Positions 54,054 to 63,080 are shown, counted from the first letter of the stretch. The stretch is DNA of 64,000 bases from Roseitranquillus sp963749675 (GCA_963749675.1 CAVVNT010000010.1:248001-312000), one strand, 5' to 3'. Made by a program: numbers and translations. The notes: generated by a model from the sequence alone, not told the origin.

Positions 54054-55253
54054 ATGAGCGTGCACCAGACCGCCGCCTCAAGCGATCGTGTCGAGATCGA
54101 CGTGCTGCCCGGCATCGATGCCATCGCGGCGGCTGAATGGGATGCGTGCGCCTGCCCCGAGGCGGATGAAGGGCGGCCGACGGACCCGTTCACGACCCAC
54201 CGCTTCCTACGCGCCCTCGAGACGTCCGGGAGCGTTGGCCGCGGCACGGGATGGGAGCCGCACCACCTCGTCGCACGTCACGCAGGCACCGTCATCGGCG
54301 TGGCACCGCTTTATGCCAAGGGACACAGTCAGGGCGAGTACATCTTCGACCACAACTTCGCGCACGCCTACGAACGGGCGGGCGGGCGCTATTACCCCAA
54401 GCTCCAGATCGCGGTGCCCTTCACGCCGGCGACCGGGCGCCGCTTTCTGACCGTGCCGGGGCACGAGGAGCTGGCGCGCGCAGCCTTGGTCCAGGGCGCG
54501 AAGGCCCTGGCCGAGCAGCACGGCCTCTCGTCCGTCCATGCCACGTTCTGCACCCCGGACGAAGCCGCGGAAGCGGAGCGTTTGGGTCTGCTGCATCGTA
54601 TCACGCAGCAATATCACTGGCGCAACGAGGGCTACGACAGCTTCGACGGCTTCCTCGCCTCGCTTTCCTCGCGCAAGCGCAAGAACATCCGGAAGGAGCG
54701 CCAGACGGCACAATCCTTCGGCGGAGAGATCGTGCAACTGACGGGCGATGAAATCCGCCCGGCGCACTGGGAGTCCTTCTGGCGGTTCTACCAGGACACC
54801 GGGGCGCGAAAGTGGGGGACGCCCTATCTGACTCGCGCCTTCTTCGAAGAAGCGCAGGCGCATCTGCGCCAGGACATGCTGCTCGTGCTCGCAATGCGCG
54901 ACGGCCGGCCAGTCGCCGGCGCGCTGAACTTCATCGGGCGCGGTGCGCTTTACGGCCGCTACTGGGGCTGCGTCGAGGACCACGCCTGCCTGCATTTCGA
55001 GCTGTGCTACTACCAGGCCATCGACTGGGCGATCGCGCACCGGCTCGAGGCGGTGGAGGCCGGCGCGCAGGGGGAGCACAAGCTGGCGCGCGGCTACCTG
55101 CCGGTCGAGACGCACTCGCTGCACTGGTTCGCCGATGAAGGGTTTGCCGAAGCCGTCGAACGTTATCTGGAGGCCGAGCGCCAGGCCGTCGGAGAGGAGA
55201 TCGAGGTGCTGACGAGTTACGGGCCGTTCCGCAAGGTGACCGCCGAGTCCTGA
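54054..55253 (+). CDS. GNAT/FemAB-like protein (DUF482, peptidogalycan biosynthesis family)
   Basis: Protein of 399 residues in the PF04339 (DUF482) family, which has two GNAT-like repeats of the FemAB type. Family blocks include SQGEYIFDHNFAHAYERAGGRYYPKLQIAVPFTPATGRRF, YHWRNEGYDSFDGFLASLSSRKRKNIRKERQ and YWGCVEDHACLHFELCYYQAIDWAI. ATG 54054 is preferred over TTG 54024. Described as possibly acting on cell-envelope polymers, but no reaction is established. Lies after the GDPD gene with a 52-base gap. Confidence 0.88.
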   Translation: MSVHQTAASSDRVEIDVLPGIDAIAAAEWDACACPEADEGRPTDPFTTHRFLRALETSGSVGRGTGWEPHHLVARHAGTVIGVAPLYAKGHSQGEYIFDHNFAHAYERAGGRYYPKLQIAVPFTPATGRRFLTVPGHEELARAALVQGAKALAEQHGLSSVHATFCTPDEAAEAERLGLLHRITQQYHWRNEGYDSFDGFLASLSSRKRKNIRKERQTAQSFGGEIVQLTGDEIRPAHWESFWRFYQDTGARKWGTPYLTRAFFEEAQAHLRQDMLLVLAMRDGRPVAGALNFIGRGALYGRYWGCVEDHACLHFELCYYQAIDWAIAHRLEAVEAGAQGEHKLARGYLPVETHSLHWFADEGFAEAVERYLEAERQAVGEEIEVLTSYGPFRKVTAES

Positions 55254-55363
55254 GGGAGCGAGGCGAAGGAGGAGAGCCGATCTTCCGCGCCCTTGACGCG
55301 CACGCGCGCTTCCCGCCTGCTGGGCACGTCAGAGCAATGCTGTGCACAAGGGAGAGATGGCAG

Positions 55364-55654
55364 ATGGCCGACTTGCTGACCGGACATGAGCGCGACGAGG
55401 CACTGGGACGGCTTGCCGAGTCCGGCTGGACCTTGGCCAAGGAGGGAAGCGCGATAGGAAAGTCTTTCAAGTTCAAAGACTTCGTCGAGGCGTTCGGCTG
55501 GATGTGTCGAGGCGCACTCGTCGCCGAGAAGATGAACCACCACCCGGACTGGCAGAACGTCTACAACCGGGTGACGGTCGAGCTGACTACGCATGACAAG
55601 AGCGGGCTGACGACGGCCGACGTGGCGCTGGCCGAGAAACTCGACACCCTGTGA
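55364..55654 (+). CDS. 4a-hydroxytetrahydrobiopterin dehydratase
   Basis: Pterin-4a-carbinolamine dehydratase of 96 residues. It recycles tetrahydrobiopterin made by aromatic amino acid hydroxylases and can serve as DCoH-like protein. The active-site signature is AEKMNHHPDWQNVYNRVTVELTTHD; FKFKDFVEAFGWMCRGALVAE precedes it. ATG 55364 (MADLLTG) is preferred; an upstream ATG at 55337 is in frame. Its stop overlaps a GTG that starts the serine hydrolase gene. Confidence 0.94.
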   Translation: MADLLTGHERDEALGRLAESGWTLAKEGSAIGKSFKFKDFVEAFGWMCRGALVAEKMNHHPDWQNVYNRVTVELTTHDKSGLTTADVALAEKLDTL

Positions 55655-56972
55655 CACGCGTTGTGCGAGGCCTGCGCCACGGGCTGCTCGGAGAGCGGGT
55701 CTGAGACGGGCCGTCCGCATCGCGGGCGTTGCCGCTGCCTGTCTGTTGCTGATCGCGGTCGTGGCAGCAGTCTGGAAGCGGGAGGAGTTGCGTCGGCTCT
55801 GGGCCGTCAACACGCTATTCAACGAGGAACGGATCGTCGCCAACTTCAGCGACATGGCCCGTCTCTTTCCCACGGTGGTTGTCGACCGAGGGGACCTGCC
55901 GACGACGGCCCTACCGCAAGGCCCGCAGATGCAGCTGCCGTCCGAGGCGCGGAAGTGGGTCGAGGCGCGCAGCGTGACCGCGCTTGTCGTGCTTCATGAA
56001 GGCAGGATCGTCTTCGAAGACTACTACCGCGGGACCGAAGCCGACGACCTGCGCGTAGCCTGGTCGGTGTCGAAGAGTTTTCTCTCGGCGCTTCTGGGCG
56101 TGCTGCTGGAGGAGGGGGCGATCGCGTCGCTGGACGAGCCCGTGACGAAATACGCCCCAGACCTCACGGGCAGCGCGTATGATAGGGCGACGATCCGAGA
56201 CGTGCTGAACATGGCGAGCGGCGTGGCGTTCGACGAAGACATTCTGGACTTCAACTCCGACCTCAACCGGATGGGCCGGGTCCTCGCGCTCGGCAGGTCG
56301 ATGGACGGCTTCACGAGCGGCCTGACCGAAACCGCCGGGCCGCCGGGCGAGACGTGGCGCTATGTTTCCGTAGACACCCATGTCCTGGGCATGGTGATCC
56401 GCGGCGCGACGAACCGATCGATCCCGGACCTGATGTCGGAGAAGATCATCGCGCCGCTCGGGTTCGAGACGGAGCCGCTCTACGTGACCGACGGTTACGG
56501 CGTGGCGTTCGTCCTCGGCGGGCTGAACCTGACGACCCGCGACGCTGGCCGGTTCGGGCAGATGTTCCTGAACCGTGGCGCGCTCGCGGGTCGCCGGATC
56601 GTGCCGGAGGATTGGGTCGACGCGTCGACCACGCCCACCCCGCCCGACCCGCCGACGCAACCGCTCTACGGCTACCAGTGGTGGATCCCGCGCGACGCGA
56701 TCGGCGGCGAGTTCATGGCCGAGGGCATCTATGGCCAGTACATCTACATCAACCGGCCGCTCGGCGTCGTCATCGCGGCGAATTCGGCCGACCGGGACTT
56801 TCGCGGCAAGACAGAGGGCAACATCGAGGTGCTCCGGGCCATCGCCCGGGCGGCGGCGGGGCGCGGCCGCGTCACCTCGAAGCGGACGTGCCGGACTTTT
56901 CGTCCGAGGCGCGGGAGTTGCCGGCGAAAATGGGCACGGGGGCAGGATCGTGGCTCGGCTCAGGTCGCCTGA
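55651..56972 (+). pseudogene. Serine hydrolase (beta-lactamase/PBP4-type), frameshift near the start
   Basis: Class C beta-lactamase-like serine hydrolase, about 440 residues. One hydrophobic N-terminal helix (VAAACLLLIAVVAAVW) would anchor it in the membrane. The catalytic SxxK motif is SVSKSF, and the second motif YVSVDTHVLG holds the Tyr; GYQWWIP is the third. GTG 55651, overlapping the preceding stop, begins VTRVVRGLRHGLLGER and shifts by one base near 55697 (a G-run) into the long frame. The C-terminus after about 56865 is also better preserved in another frame (EADVPDFSSEARELPAKM), so a second lesion is possible. Substrate unknown (esterase or peptidase). Confidence 0.8.
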
Positions 56973-57213
56973 CCTGAGCCACAGGGCGCTGGCCGGGGCA
57001 GAGATCGCGGTCCGTGCGACGCCGCGCGCCCGGCAGCCGGGCGTCACGGAGACGGCGGAGGGAATAAGCGTGGCCGTCGCCGAACCTGCGGCGGACGGTC
57101 GCGCGAACGCGGCCGTGCAAGAGGCGCTGGCCTCGGCCCTCGGCGTCGCGAAGACGCGGCTGACCCTGGTGCGCGGCGTCACCTCCCGCAAGAAGGTCTT
57201 CCGCCTCGATTGA
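56950..57213 (+). CDS. DUF167 (YggU) family protein
   Basis: Small protein of 87 residues in the DUF167 family, function unknown. EIAVRATPRARQPGV and GRANAAVQEALASALGVAKTRLTLVRGVTSRKKVFRL are the conserved parts, the latter containing the usual G-x-x-S-R-x-K. The start is probably GTG 56950, which overlaps the end of the serine hydrolase gene by about 20 bases. Confidence 0.85.
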   Translation: MARLRSPDLSHRALAGAEIAVRATPRARQPGVTETAEGISVAVAEPAADGRANAAVQEALASALGVAKTRLTLVRGVTSRKKVFRLD

Positions 57214-57291
57214 GGGCCGCTGCGGCACCGCCGACATCTTGCCCTCGATCCCGCCATCGCCGAATGTCGCGCCCGCCCAAGGAGTCCGAGC

Positions 57292-58398
57292 ATGACCGAC
57301 GATGACCGCGCCGCCGCGCTGCTGCATCTGCGCCGCCAGGACCTCTCCCCCGGCGACCCGGTGCCGCTGTCTCTGACGATGGCGGCGATGTACCATCTGC
57401 CTGGCGATCCGGCTGGCGTGCGCGGCTATGGCCGCGCCGACAGCCCGGTCTGGGAGGCGCTGGAACATGCGCTGGGCCATCTGGAGGACGCCGAGGCGGT
57501 CGTTTTCCCATCGGGCATGGCCGCGATCTCGGCCGCGTTCTTCGCTGTGCTGAAGGCCGGCGACCGGCTGCTGATCCCCTCCGACGGGTACTACACAACC
57601 CGGCTTCTGGCGGACCGGTTCCTGGCCCGCCTCGGCGTGTCCATCGACACACGGCCCACGGCACAGATGGCGGACGGGCCCCTCGACGGATATGGGCTCG
57701 TCTTCGTCGAGACGCCGTCGAACCCGGGTCTCGACGTCTGTGACATCCGGGCGATCGCGAGCGCGACGCACGCCGCAGGCGGCCTCGTCGTCGCAGACAA
57801 CACCACCATGACGCCCTTCGGGCAGCGCCCGCTCGACCTCGGCGCCGATATCGTCGTCGCCGCCGATACCAAGTCGCCCAATGGGCATTCCGACATCCTG
57901 ATGGGTCACGTCGCCACACGGGACCAGACCCTGCTTTCGGAGATGCGGGAGTGGCGCAAGCTGTCCGGCAGCATCCCCGGCCCCTTTGAGTCATGGCTTG
58001 CGCACCGCGGGCTCGAGACCTTCGAGCTTCGGTACGACCGCATGTGCACCACCGCCGGGCTTCTGGCGGAGCGCCTTGAGCGGCATCCGGCGCTGCTGAA
58101 GGTACGCTATCCCGGACTGCCGGGCGACCCGTCGCACAAGCTTGCGGGTCAGCAAATGACGCGGATGGGGTTCCTCATCGGCCTGACGCTGGGATCGGAA
58201 GAACAGGCGGAGCGCTTCATCGCCGCCTGCCCCTACCTGCAGCCGGCGACGTCCTTCGGCGGCGTGCACAGCTCCGCGGAGAGGCGGGCGCGCTGGGGTG
58301 ACGCGGTTCCGCCGGGCTTCGTGCGCCTGTCCGTCGGGTGCGAACCGACGCAGGCCCTTTGTAGCGCCATCGTCGGCGCGCTCGACGCGGTCGCCTAG
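57292..58398 (+). CDS. Trans-sulfuration PLP enzyme (cystathionine gamma-lyase/beta-lyase family)
   Basis: PLP enzyme of 368 residues in the Cys/Met metabolism family. The PLP Lys194 lies in VVAADTKSPNGHSDILMGHV; PSGMAAISA binds PLP phosphate and VFVETPSNPGLDVCDI contains the ring-stacking and Asp region. VRLSVGCEPTQAL at the C-terminus matches the family SVGxE block. Probable role: cystathionine cleavage or related gamma/beta elimination. The stop abuts the end of an IS481 relic on the other strand, overlapping by four bases. Confidence 0.88.
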   Translation: MTDDDRAAALLHLRRQDLSPGDPVPLSLTMAAMYHLPGDPAGVRGYGRADSPVWEALEHALGHLEDAEAVVFPSGMAAISAAFFAVLKAGDRLLIPSDGYYTTRLLADRFLARLGVSIDTRPTAQMADGPLDGYGLVFVETPSNPGLDVCDIRAIASATHAAGGLVVADNTTMTPFGQRPLDLGADIVVAADTKSPNGHSDILMGHVATRDQTLLSEMREWRKLSGSIPGPFESWLAHRGLETFELRYDRMCTTAGLLAERLERHPALLKVRYPGLPGDPSHKLAGQQMTRMGFLIGLTLGSEEQAERFIAACPYLQPATSFGGVHSSAERRARWGDAVPPGFVRLSVGCEPTQALCSAIVGALDAVA

Positions 58399-59190
58399 AT
58401 GTTCGGTCCCGGGATGAGGTGGTCGGGATTTGCTGAGAAGCGGTGCGGCTCGGATGCCCACTTCTCGACGATGAACTCGAACGGCGTTCGGCCCTTGGGC
58501 GTCTTCAGCCGTCTGGCGAAGTTGTAGGCGTCGAGGGAAGTCTGCAGGTGCGCACTCAGCGCGTCATGGTTGCCGTAGTGATAACGGCGAACCGTGTCCT
58601 CCTTGAGCGTCCGGTTCATCCGCTCGACCTGGCCGTTCGTCCATGGATGGTTCGGCTTGGTGAGCCGGTGGTCGATGTCGAGATCGGCGCAGGGCGAGCT
58701 CGAACCCGTGCGCACGGAACGGCTGGCCCGCGGCGCGCAGCTGTCTGATCTCGGCTGGCGTCCAGCAACCGCCGGGGCCGGATCGGTGAAGTGCGTGCCG
58801 TTGTCGGTCAGCACCGCGTGGATGCGGTAGGGCACCGCAGCCGTGAGACGGCGGAGAAAGTCACCAGCCATGCGCCGCGTGATGTGCTCGTGCAGCTCGG
58901 CGAAAGCGAACTTGGACGTCCGGTCGATGGCCACGAGCAGGTAGAGCCGGCCCGCCTCGGTATGCGCCTCCGCGATGTCGATGTGGAAGGATAGGCCTTG
59001 AAGACGGTCTTCGGCTTGGCGCCCTCGCCTTCCGGCAGGCGGCTTATGCCGTGACGCTGGAGGCAGCGGTGCAGCGACGAGCGCGTCAGGTGCGGGACGG
59101 TGGCCTGGAGCGCATAGAGGCAGTCGTCGAGCGGCAGCAGCGTATGACGCCGGAACGCGACAACCAGCGCCTCCTCCACGATCACAGTGG
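58395..59190 (-). mobile_element. IS481-family transposase relic (5' truncated, frameshifted)
   Basis: Degenerate transposase. EEALVVAFRRHTLLPLDDCLYALQ and LTRSSLHRCLQRHGISRLPEGEG are in one frame (from GTG-like 59185); from about 59000 the rest is in another. The DDE residues are in FHIDIAEAHTEAGRLYL (first D), AVLTDNGTHF (second D) and NGQVERMNRT (E); a middle stretch (58680-58790) is in a third frame between two compensating steps. The end WASEPHRFSANPDHLIPGPNI with a stop at 58395 is the true C-terminus. About 60 residues are missing at the N-terminus, where IS110 sequence is joined directly. Confidence 0.8.
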
Positions 59191-59330
59191 TCGTTCTTGC
59201 TCAGCGTCGTCGCGAACGCCGCCAGATGATCGCGCGTCATGCCAATCCGGCCAGGGCGCCTGAGCGACGCGCCTTCGAGCGCCACCGCTTCTGCAAAGAC
59301 GCGGTGGATGTCCACTCCGATGATCCTCAT
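59191..59330 (-). mobile_element. IS110-family transposase N-terminal fragment
   Basis: ATG 59330 begins MRIIGVDIHRVFAEAVALEG, then SLRRPGRIGMTRDHLAAFATTLSKNDH. This is the start of an IS110-type DEDD transposase (first Asp in GVDIHR). After about 47 residues it runs directly into the IS481 relic. A ribosome site GGGAGCAGG precedes the ATG, so a short chimeric product could in principle be made. Confidence 0.7.
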
Positions 59331-59600
59331 CCTGCTCCCTTTCTTCATGACCTTCGAAAGTCGGGAGCGGGCGGGCACGCGGCACCCACGGATCCGCGCT
59401 CGCAGCGGCCGCCACCAAGTGCGCCACCGGTTCAAGCCCGGTGGCGGCGGGCGAGCCGCAGGGGCGACCACGCAACGGCTCGGGCTCGCAGCCCATGTCT
59501 ATCGATCGGTCTGCCCGCCCTCACGCGCTCCCAGCGCCCCAGAACCCGGACGGTCTCACCATAGCGCCGGCGTCTTCTGCGCGGCGGGGCTCCGGAGCGC
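59331..59600. other. Non-coding stretch between transposase relics, with a 9-base stem-loop
   Basis: 270 bases with no convincing gene, between the IS110 start and a second IS481 piece. It contains a perfect stem CGCCACCGG (59422-59430) / CCGGTGGCG (59438-59446) with loop TTCAAGC. In IS110-group elements the region upstream of the transposase is the left end, which encodes a structured bridge RNA; this may be a remnant. Confidence 0.4.
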
Positions 59601-59615
59601 CGATCCCAATCATGC

Positions 59616-59857
59616 CGGATAAGGGCATGGTCGAACGCTTCAACGGCCGGATCGAGGACGTCCTGCAAAGCCATCGCTTCAATAGCGGCGAGGACCTCGA
59701 ACAGACGATCCTTCGCTACGTCCGGTCCTGCAACGGCCAGCTCCCCCAGTCAGTGCTCAAGGGCCGGGCGCCCGTCGACGCGCTGAAGGACTGGCAGCGA
59801 CGACGGCCGGACCTCTTCAAGAAGCGTCCGTATGATCACGCGGGAGGTAACGGTTAG
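59616..59857 (+). mobile_element. IS481-family transposase C-terminal fragment
   Basis: KGMVERFNGRIEDVLQSHRFNSGEDLEQTILRYV is the terminal DDE (E) region of a second IS481-type transposase; DALKDWQRRRPDLFKKRPYDHAGGNG is its C-terminus. It is on the plus strand, opposite to the other relics. The N-terminal two-thirds is absent. Confidence 0.75.
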
Positions 59858-60155
59858 TCAATCGCAGGGGCGCGCCAAAAGAAATACCGTGCGGCGCACC
59901 CTTCAAATCTATGGCTGGAATGCAGCGTCGTGAGGGATGAATCTCTTGGTTCGGAACTAAAGGTAGAGGGAGGTTGGAAGAGTAGGAGGGCACGGCAATG
60001 AATTACGTACACCAGCTTGATTGTATAGCGAAATTTTTGGATTTGCTCAAGCGTTTATGGAGTCGCGGGCCGGGACCGTCACGCGTCCCGGCTGAATCGC
60101 GATGCCCGATCGTGTGGCTCTCCGGCGACCTGGACATGTGCGCGAAGCGGCGCGA
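59858..60155. other. Intergenic with lower GC, possible small gene
   Basis: About 300 bases with clearly more A and T than the surroundings, following the IS481 fragment and preceding the convergent end of the transglutaminase-like gene. It contains AGGAGG at 59984-59989 followed after eight bases by ATG 59998 (see separate entry). No other gene is seen. Confidence 0.4.
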
Positions 60156-60318
60156 TCAGATCTCCCGCGTCACCACCTCGAAGTCTGTCAGCGTGTTGGC
60201 GCCGAAGGTCTGTGTCAGCGGCACGTCGGTGGCGTCCCGGCCGCTGGCCATCAGGATGCGGCCTCGCCGGCGCGTGTTGTTGCGCGGGTCGAACGTCCAC
60301 CATTGCCCCGACAGGTAG
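59998..60318 (+). CDS. Possible small ORF with strong ribosome site
   Basis: ATG 59998 with AGGAGG eight bases upstream opens a 106-codon frame. The first 25 codons (MNYVHQLDCIAKFLDLLKRL) lie in the low-GC stretch and look like an amphipathic helix; the rest runs antisense to the transglutaminase-like gene and looks non-coding. It may be a truncated remnant or a short peptide gene that lost its stop. Unrecognised. Confidence 0.2.
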   Translation: MNYVHQLDCIAKFLDLLKRLWSRGPGPSRVPAESRCPIVWLSGDLDMCAKRRDQISRVTTSKSVSVLAPKVCVSGTSVASRPLAIRMRPRRRVLLRGSNVHHCPDR

Positions 60319-60959
60319 ACCTCCATCCAGGCCGCGAAGTCCATCGGGCCGTAGGGCGGCGGCACGCCGATGTCGCTGACATAGCCGGTGCAGTAGCGCG
60401 TCGGGATGTTCATCGCCCGGCACAGCGCGACGGCAAGGTGGGTGAAGTCGCGGCAGACCCCGGTGCGCCGCTCCCACGTCTGCATCGCGGTCTGCGTCGC
60501 GTCGGCCTTCATGTAGTCGAAGCCGACATGGTCATGGACGTAGTCGCAGATCGCCTGCACCCGGCCCCAGCCGGTCGGACCGCGATCGAAAAGGTCCCAC
60601 GCCATCTCGGACAGGCGGTCGGTCTCGCAATAGCGGCTGCCGAGCAGGAAGACGAGCGCTTCCGACGGCAGGTCCTCGACCGGATGCTGGATGGCCCCCG
60701 GCTCGTGGGGGTCGGCGTCGCCCGAGTCCGAAAGGACGCCGTGCGTGGATAGCGTGAAGACGCCTGCGGGCGCGACCATCCGGCTGCACCAGTTGCCGAA
60801 CAGATCGCGATAGGTCGCGATCGGAACGGCCGGCACCGTGACCAGATGGTCGGGACGCTCAAGGCTGCCGAAGCGTGAGTAGTGCACGTTGAGCATCGCG
60901 ATGACGGGCGTGTCGTTCTGCATCCGGTAGCCAAGTCGGCAGCCGATCTCGATGCGCAT
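60156..60959 (-). CDS. Transglutaminase-like family protein
   Basis: Cysteine-protease-fold protein of 267 residues. The catalytic Cys is in RRTGVCRDFTHLAVALCRAMNIPTRYCTGY, the His in DFAAWMEVYLSGQWWTFDPRNN region (Trp-rich, with the Asp of FDPRN), and an N-terminal beta domain MRIEIGCRLGYRMQNDTPVIAMLNV precedes. ATG 60959 is chosen because MRIEIGC is a common start. Bacterial members are usually proteases or amidases; the substrate is unknown. Divergent from the TRAP operon at 61176. Confidence 0.88.
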   Translation of the reverse strand: MRIEIGCRLGYRMQNDTPVIAMLNVHYSRFGSLERPDHLVTVPAVPIATYRDLFGNWCSRMVAPAGVFTLSTHGVLSDSGDADPHEPGAIQHPVEDLPSEALVFLLGSRYCETDRLSEMAWDLFDRGPTGWGRVQAICDYVHDHVGFDYMKADATQTAMQTWERRTGVCRDFTHLAVALCRAMNIPTRYCTGYVSDIGVPPPYGPMDFAAWMEVYLSGQWWTFDPRNNTRRRGRILMASGRDATDVPLTQTFGANTLTDFEVVTREI

Positions 60960-61175
60960 GTGGCAATTCCTTTCGGGGCAAGCGGCGATCACAGCGCGCG
61001 CTCGCTGCGCGTGCTGTAGTGAGTGGAGGCCTATCCTAGGACGCGAAAGCGGTCGAATCCTTTGCGTGGTGGCGCCCCCCGGCGTCGTCGTCGCCGTTGA
61101 CAGCCAGAGCCAGTTCCCGGACGCTCCTCCGGGGAAAGGGGCAGACCGGCAGATGACGAGACGGGTCCGGCGGAC

Positions 61176-61736
61176 ATGACCGCCTTCATGGAAGGGTACG
61201 TGCGCCGGGTGGAGGCGTTCAACTATCGGGTCGGCCGGTTCGCAATGTACCTCATCTTTCTGATGATCGGCATCCTCGCCTGGTCGTCGATCTCCAAGAC
61301 GTTCTTCCTGCCGTCGCTCTGGACGCTCGAGATGGCGCAGTTCGCGATGATGGCCTACTTCATCCTGGGCGGCGCCTACTCGATCCAGCTCGGCTCTAAC
61401 GTGCGGATGGACCTGCTCTACGGCGGCTGGTCGGACCGGCGGAAAGCGGTGTTCGACGCCGTCACCGTGCTGTTCCTGCTGTTCTACCTTGGTGTGCTGT
61501 TCTACGGCGGCTGGCTCTCCACCGCCTACTCGATCGAATACATGGAGCGGACGCGGACGGCTTGGCGCCCCTACATGTGGCCGATCAAGGCGATCATGAT
61601 GGCGGGGATCTTCCTGATGCTGCTGCAGGCGCTGGCCGAGCTCTGCCGCGACATCCTCAAGCTTCAGGGCCGCGAGATCCCGCGTCCGGCCGAGCGGGGC
61701 GCCGACCGTGCGGTTCCGGGCGAGGAGACGCGCTGA
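61176..61736 (+). CDS. TRAP transporter small permease (DctQ)
   Basis: Four-helix small membrane subunit, 186 residues. Helices at about 19-37, 47-66, 90-111 and 131-150; WTLEMAQFAMMAYFILGGAYSIQLGSNVRMDLLYG is the characteristic second-helix block. The last base of its stop is the first base of the DctM ATG. Together with DctM and DctP it imports a carboxylate-type solute using a sodium gradient. Confidence 0.92.
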   Translation: MTAFMEGYVRRVEAFNYRVGRFAMYLIFLMIGILAWSSISKTFFLPSLWTLEMAQFAMMAYFILGGAYSIQLGSNVRMDLLYGGWSDRRKAVFDAVTVLFLLFYLGVLFYGGWLSTAYSIEYMERTRTAWRPYMWPIKAIMMAGIFLMLLQALAELCRDILKLQGREIPRPAERGADRAVPGEETR

Positions 61737-63058
61737 TGTCCTACGAGGGCATCGCGATCCTGATGTTCTCGACCATGATGGTCATGCTGATGACCGGGCA
61801 GCGGGTCTTTGGCGCCATCGGATTCGTGGCGACGGCGGCGGCGATCCTGCTTTACGGCACGGGCGGGTCTGACTTCGGCTTCTCCGGACTGATGAAGGTG
61901 ATGGCGTGGTACCCGCTGCTGACGCTGCCGATGTTCATCTTCATGGGCTACGTGCTGAGCGAGTCCCGCATCGCCGACGATCTCTACCGGATGTTCCACG
62001 TCTGGATGGGCGGCCTGGGCGGCGGCCTCGCCATCGGCACAATCGGCCTCATGGTGCTGATCTCGGCGATGAACGGGCTCTCGGTCGCCGGGATGGCGAT
62101 CGGCGCCACCATCGCGCTACCGGAGCTTCTGCGCCGCGGCTACGACAAGCGGATGGTCACGGGCGTGATCCAGGCCGGCTCGTCGCTCGGCATCCTGGTG
62201 CCGCCGTCGGTGGTGCTGGTGCTCTACGCGATGATCGCGCGGCAGCCGGTGGGGCAGCTCTGGCTTGCGGGTGTCGTCCCAGGGCTCCTGATGGCCGCGC
62301 TCTTCGTCATCTACATCGCGGTCCGCTGCCGCTGGCAGCCGCATCTCGGCCCGCCGCTCGCCGCCGAGGAGCGCGACGTCGGCTGGCCCGAGAAGCTGCG
62401 GCTGCTGCGCGCGGGCCTGCTGCCGATCGTCATCTTCTTCGCAATGATGGTGCCGTTCGTGAACGGCTGGACCTCGCTCGTCGAGAGTTCCGCCATCGGC
62501 GCGATGACGGCGTTCCTCGCCGCGGTCCTCAAGGGCCGGATGACCCGCTCGGTCTTCGAGACATCCGTCCGCCAGACGCTCGCCATCACCTGCATGTTCA
62601 TGTGGATCATTGCCGCCGCGCTCAGCTTCGGCGCAGTGTTCGACGGCCTCGGCGCGGTGCGCGCGATCGAAGGGCTGTTCACCGAGACGCTGGGCCTCGG
62701 CCCCTGGGGCATCCTGATCCTGATGCAGCTCAGCTTCATCGTGATGGGCACGTTCCTCGACGACACCGCGATGCTGGTGATCGTGGCACCGCTCTACGTG
62801 CCGCTGGTGGGTTCGATGGGCTTCGACCTGATCTGGTACGGCGTGCTCTACACGATCACGACGCAGATCGCGTACATGACGCCGCCCTTCGGCTACAACC
62901 TCTTCCTGATGCGGGCGATGGCGCCACCCGAAATAGGTCTTGGCGACATCTACCGGTCCATCGTGCCGTTCGTCGCAGTGATGGCGCTGGCCCTCGCGAT
63001 CGTCATGGCTTTTCCCGAAATCGCCCTCTGGCTGCCCGGCTACGTCTACGGGAACTGA
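61736..63058 (+). CDS. TRAP transporter large permease (DctM)
   Basis: Large membrane subunit of 440 residues with about 11-12 helices. GVIQAGSSLGILVPPSVVLVLYAMIARQPVGQLWLAGVVPGLL and LGTFLDDTAMLVIVAPLYVPLV (seen as VMGTFLDDTAMLVIV) are the paired hairpin signatures. TTQIAYMTPPFGYNLFLMRAMAPPE near the C-terminus is also diagnostic. The stop is 22 bases before the strong ribosome site of the binding-protein gene. Confidence 0.95.
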   Translation: MSYEGIAILMFSTMMVMLMTGQRVFGAIGFVATAAAILLYGTGGSDFGFSGLMKVMAWYPLLTLPMFIFMGYVLSESRIADDLYRMFHVWMGGLGGGLAIGTIGLMVLISAMNGLSVAGMAIGATIALPELLRRGYDKRMVTGVIQAGSSLGILVPPSVVLVLYAMIARQPVGQLWLAGVVPGLLMAALFVIYIAVRCRWQPHLGPPLAAEERDVGWPEKLRLLRAGLLPIVIFFAMMVPFVNGWTSLVESSAIGAMTAFLAAVLKGRMTRSVFETSVRQTLAITCMFMWIIAAALSFGAVFDGLGAVRAIEGLFTETLGLGPWGILILMQLSFIVMGTFLDDTAMLVIVAPLYVPLVGSMGFDLIWYGVLYTITTQIAYMTPPFGYNLFLMRAMAPPEIGLGDIYRSIVPFVAVMALALAIVMAFPEIALWLPGYVYGN

Positions 63059-63080
63059 AACAACAAGAAGGAGGTAAGAG

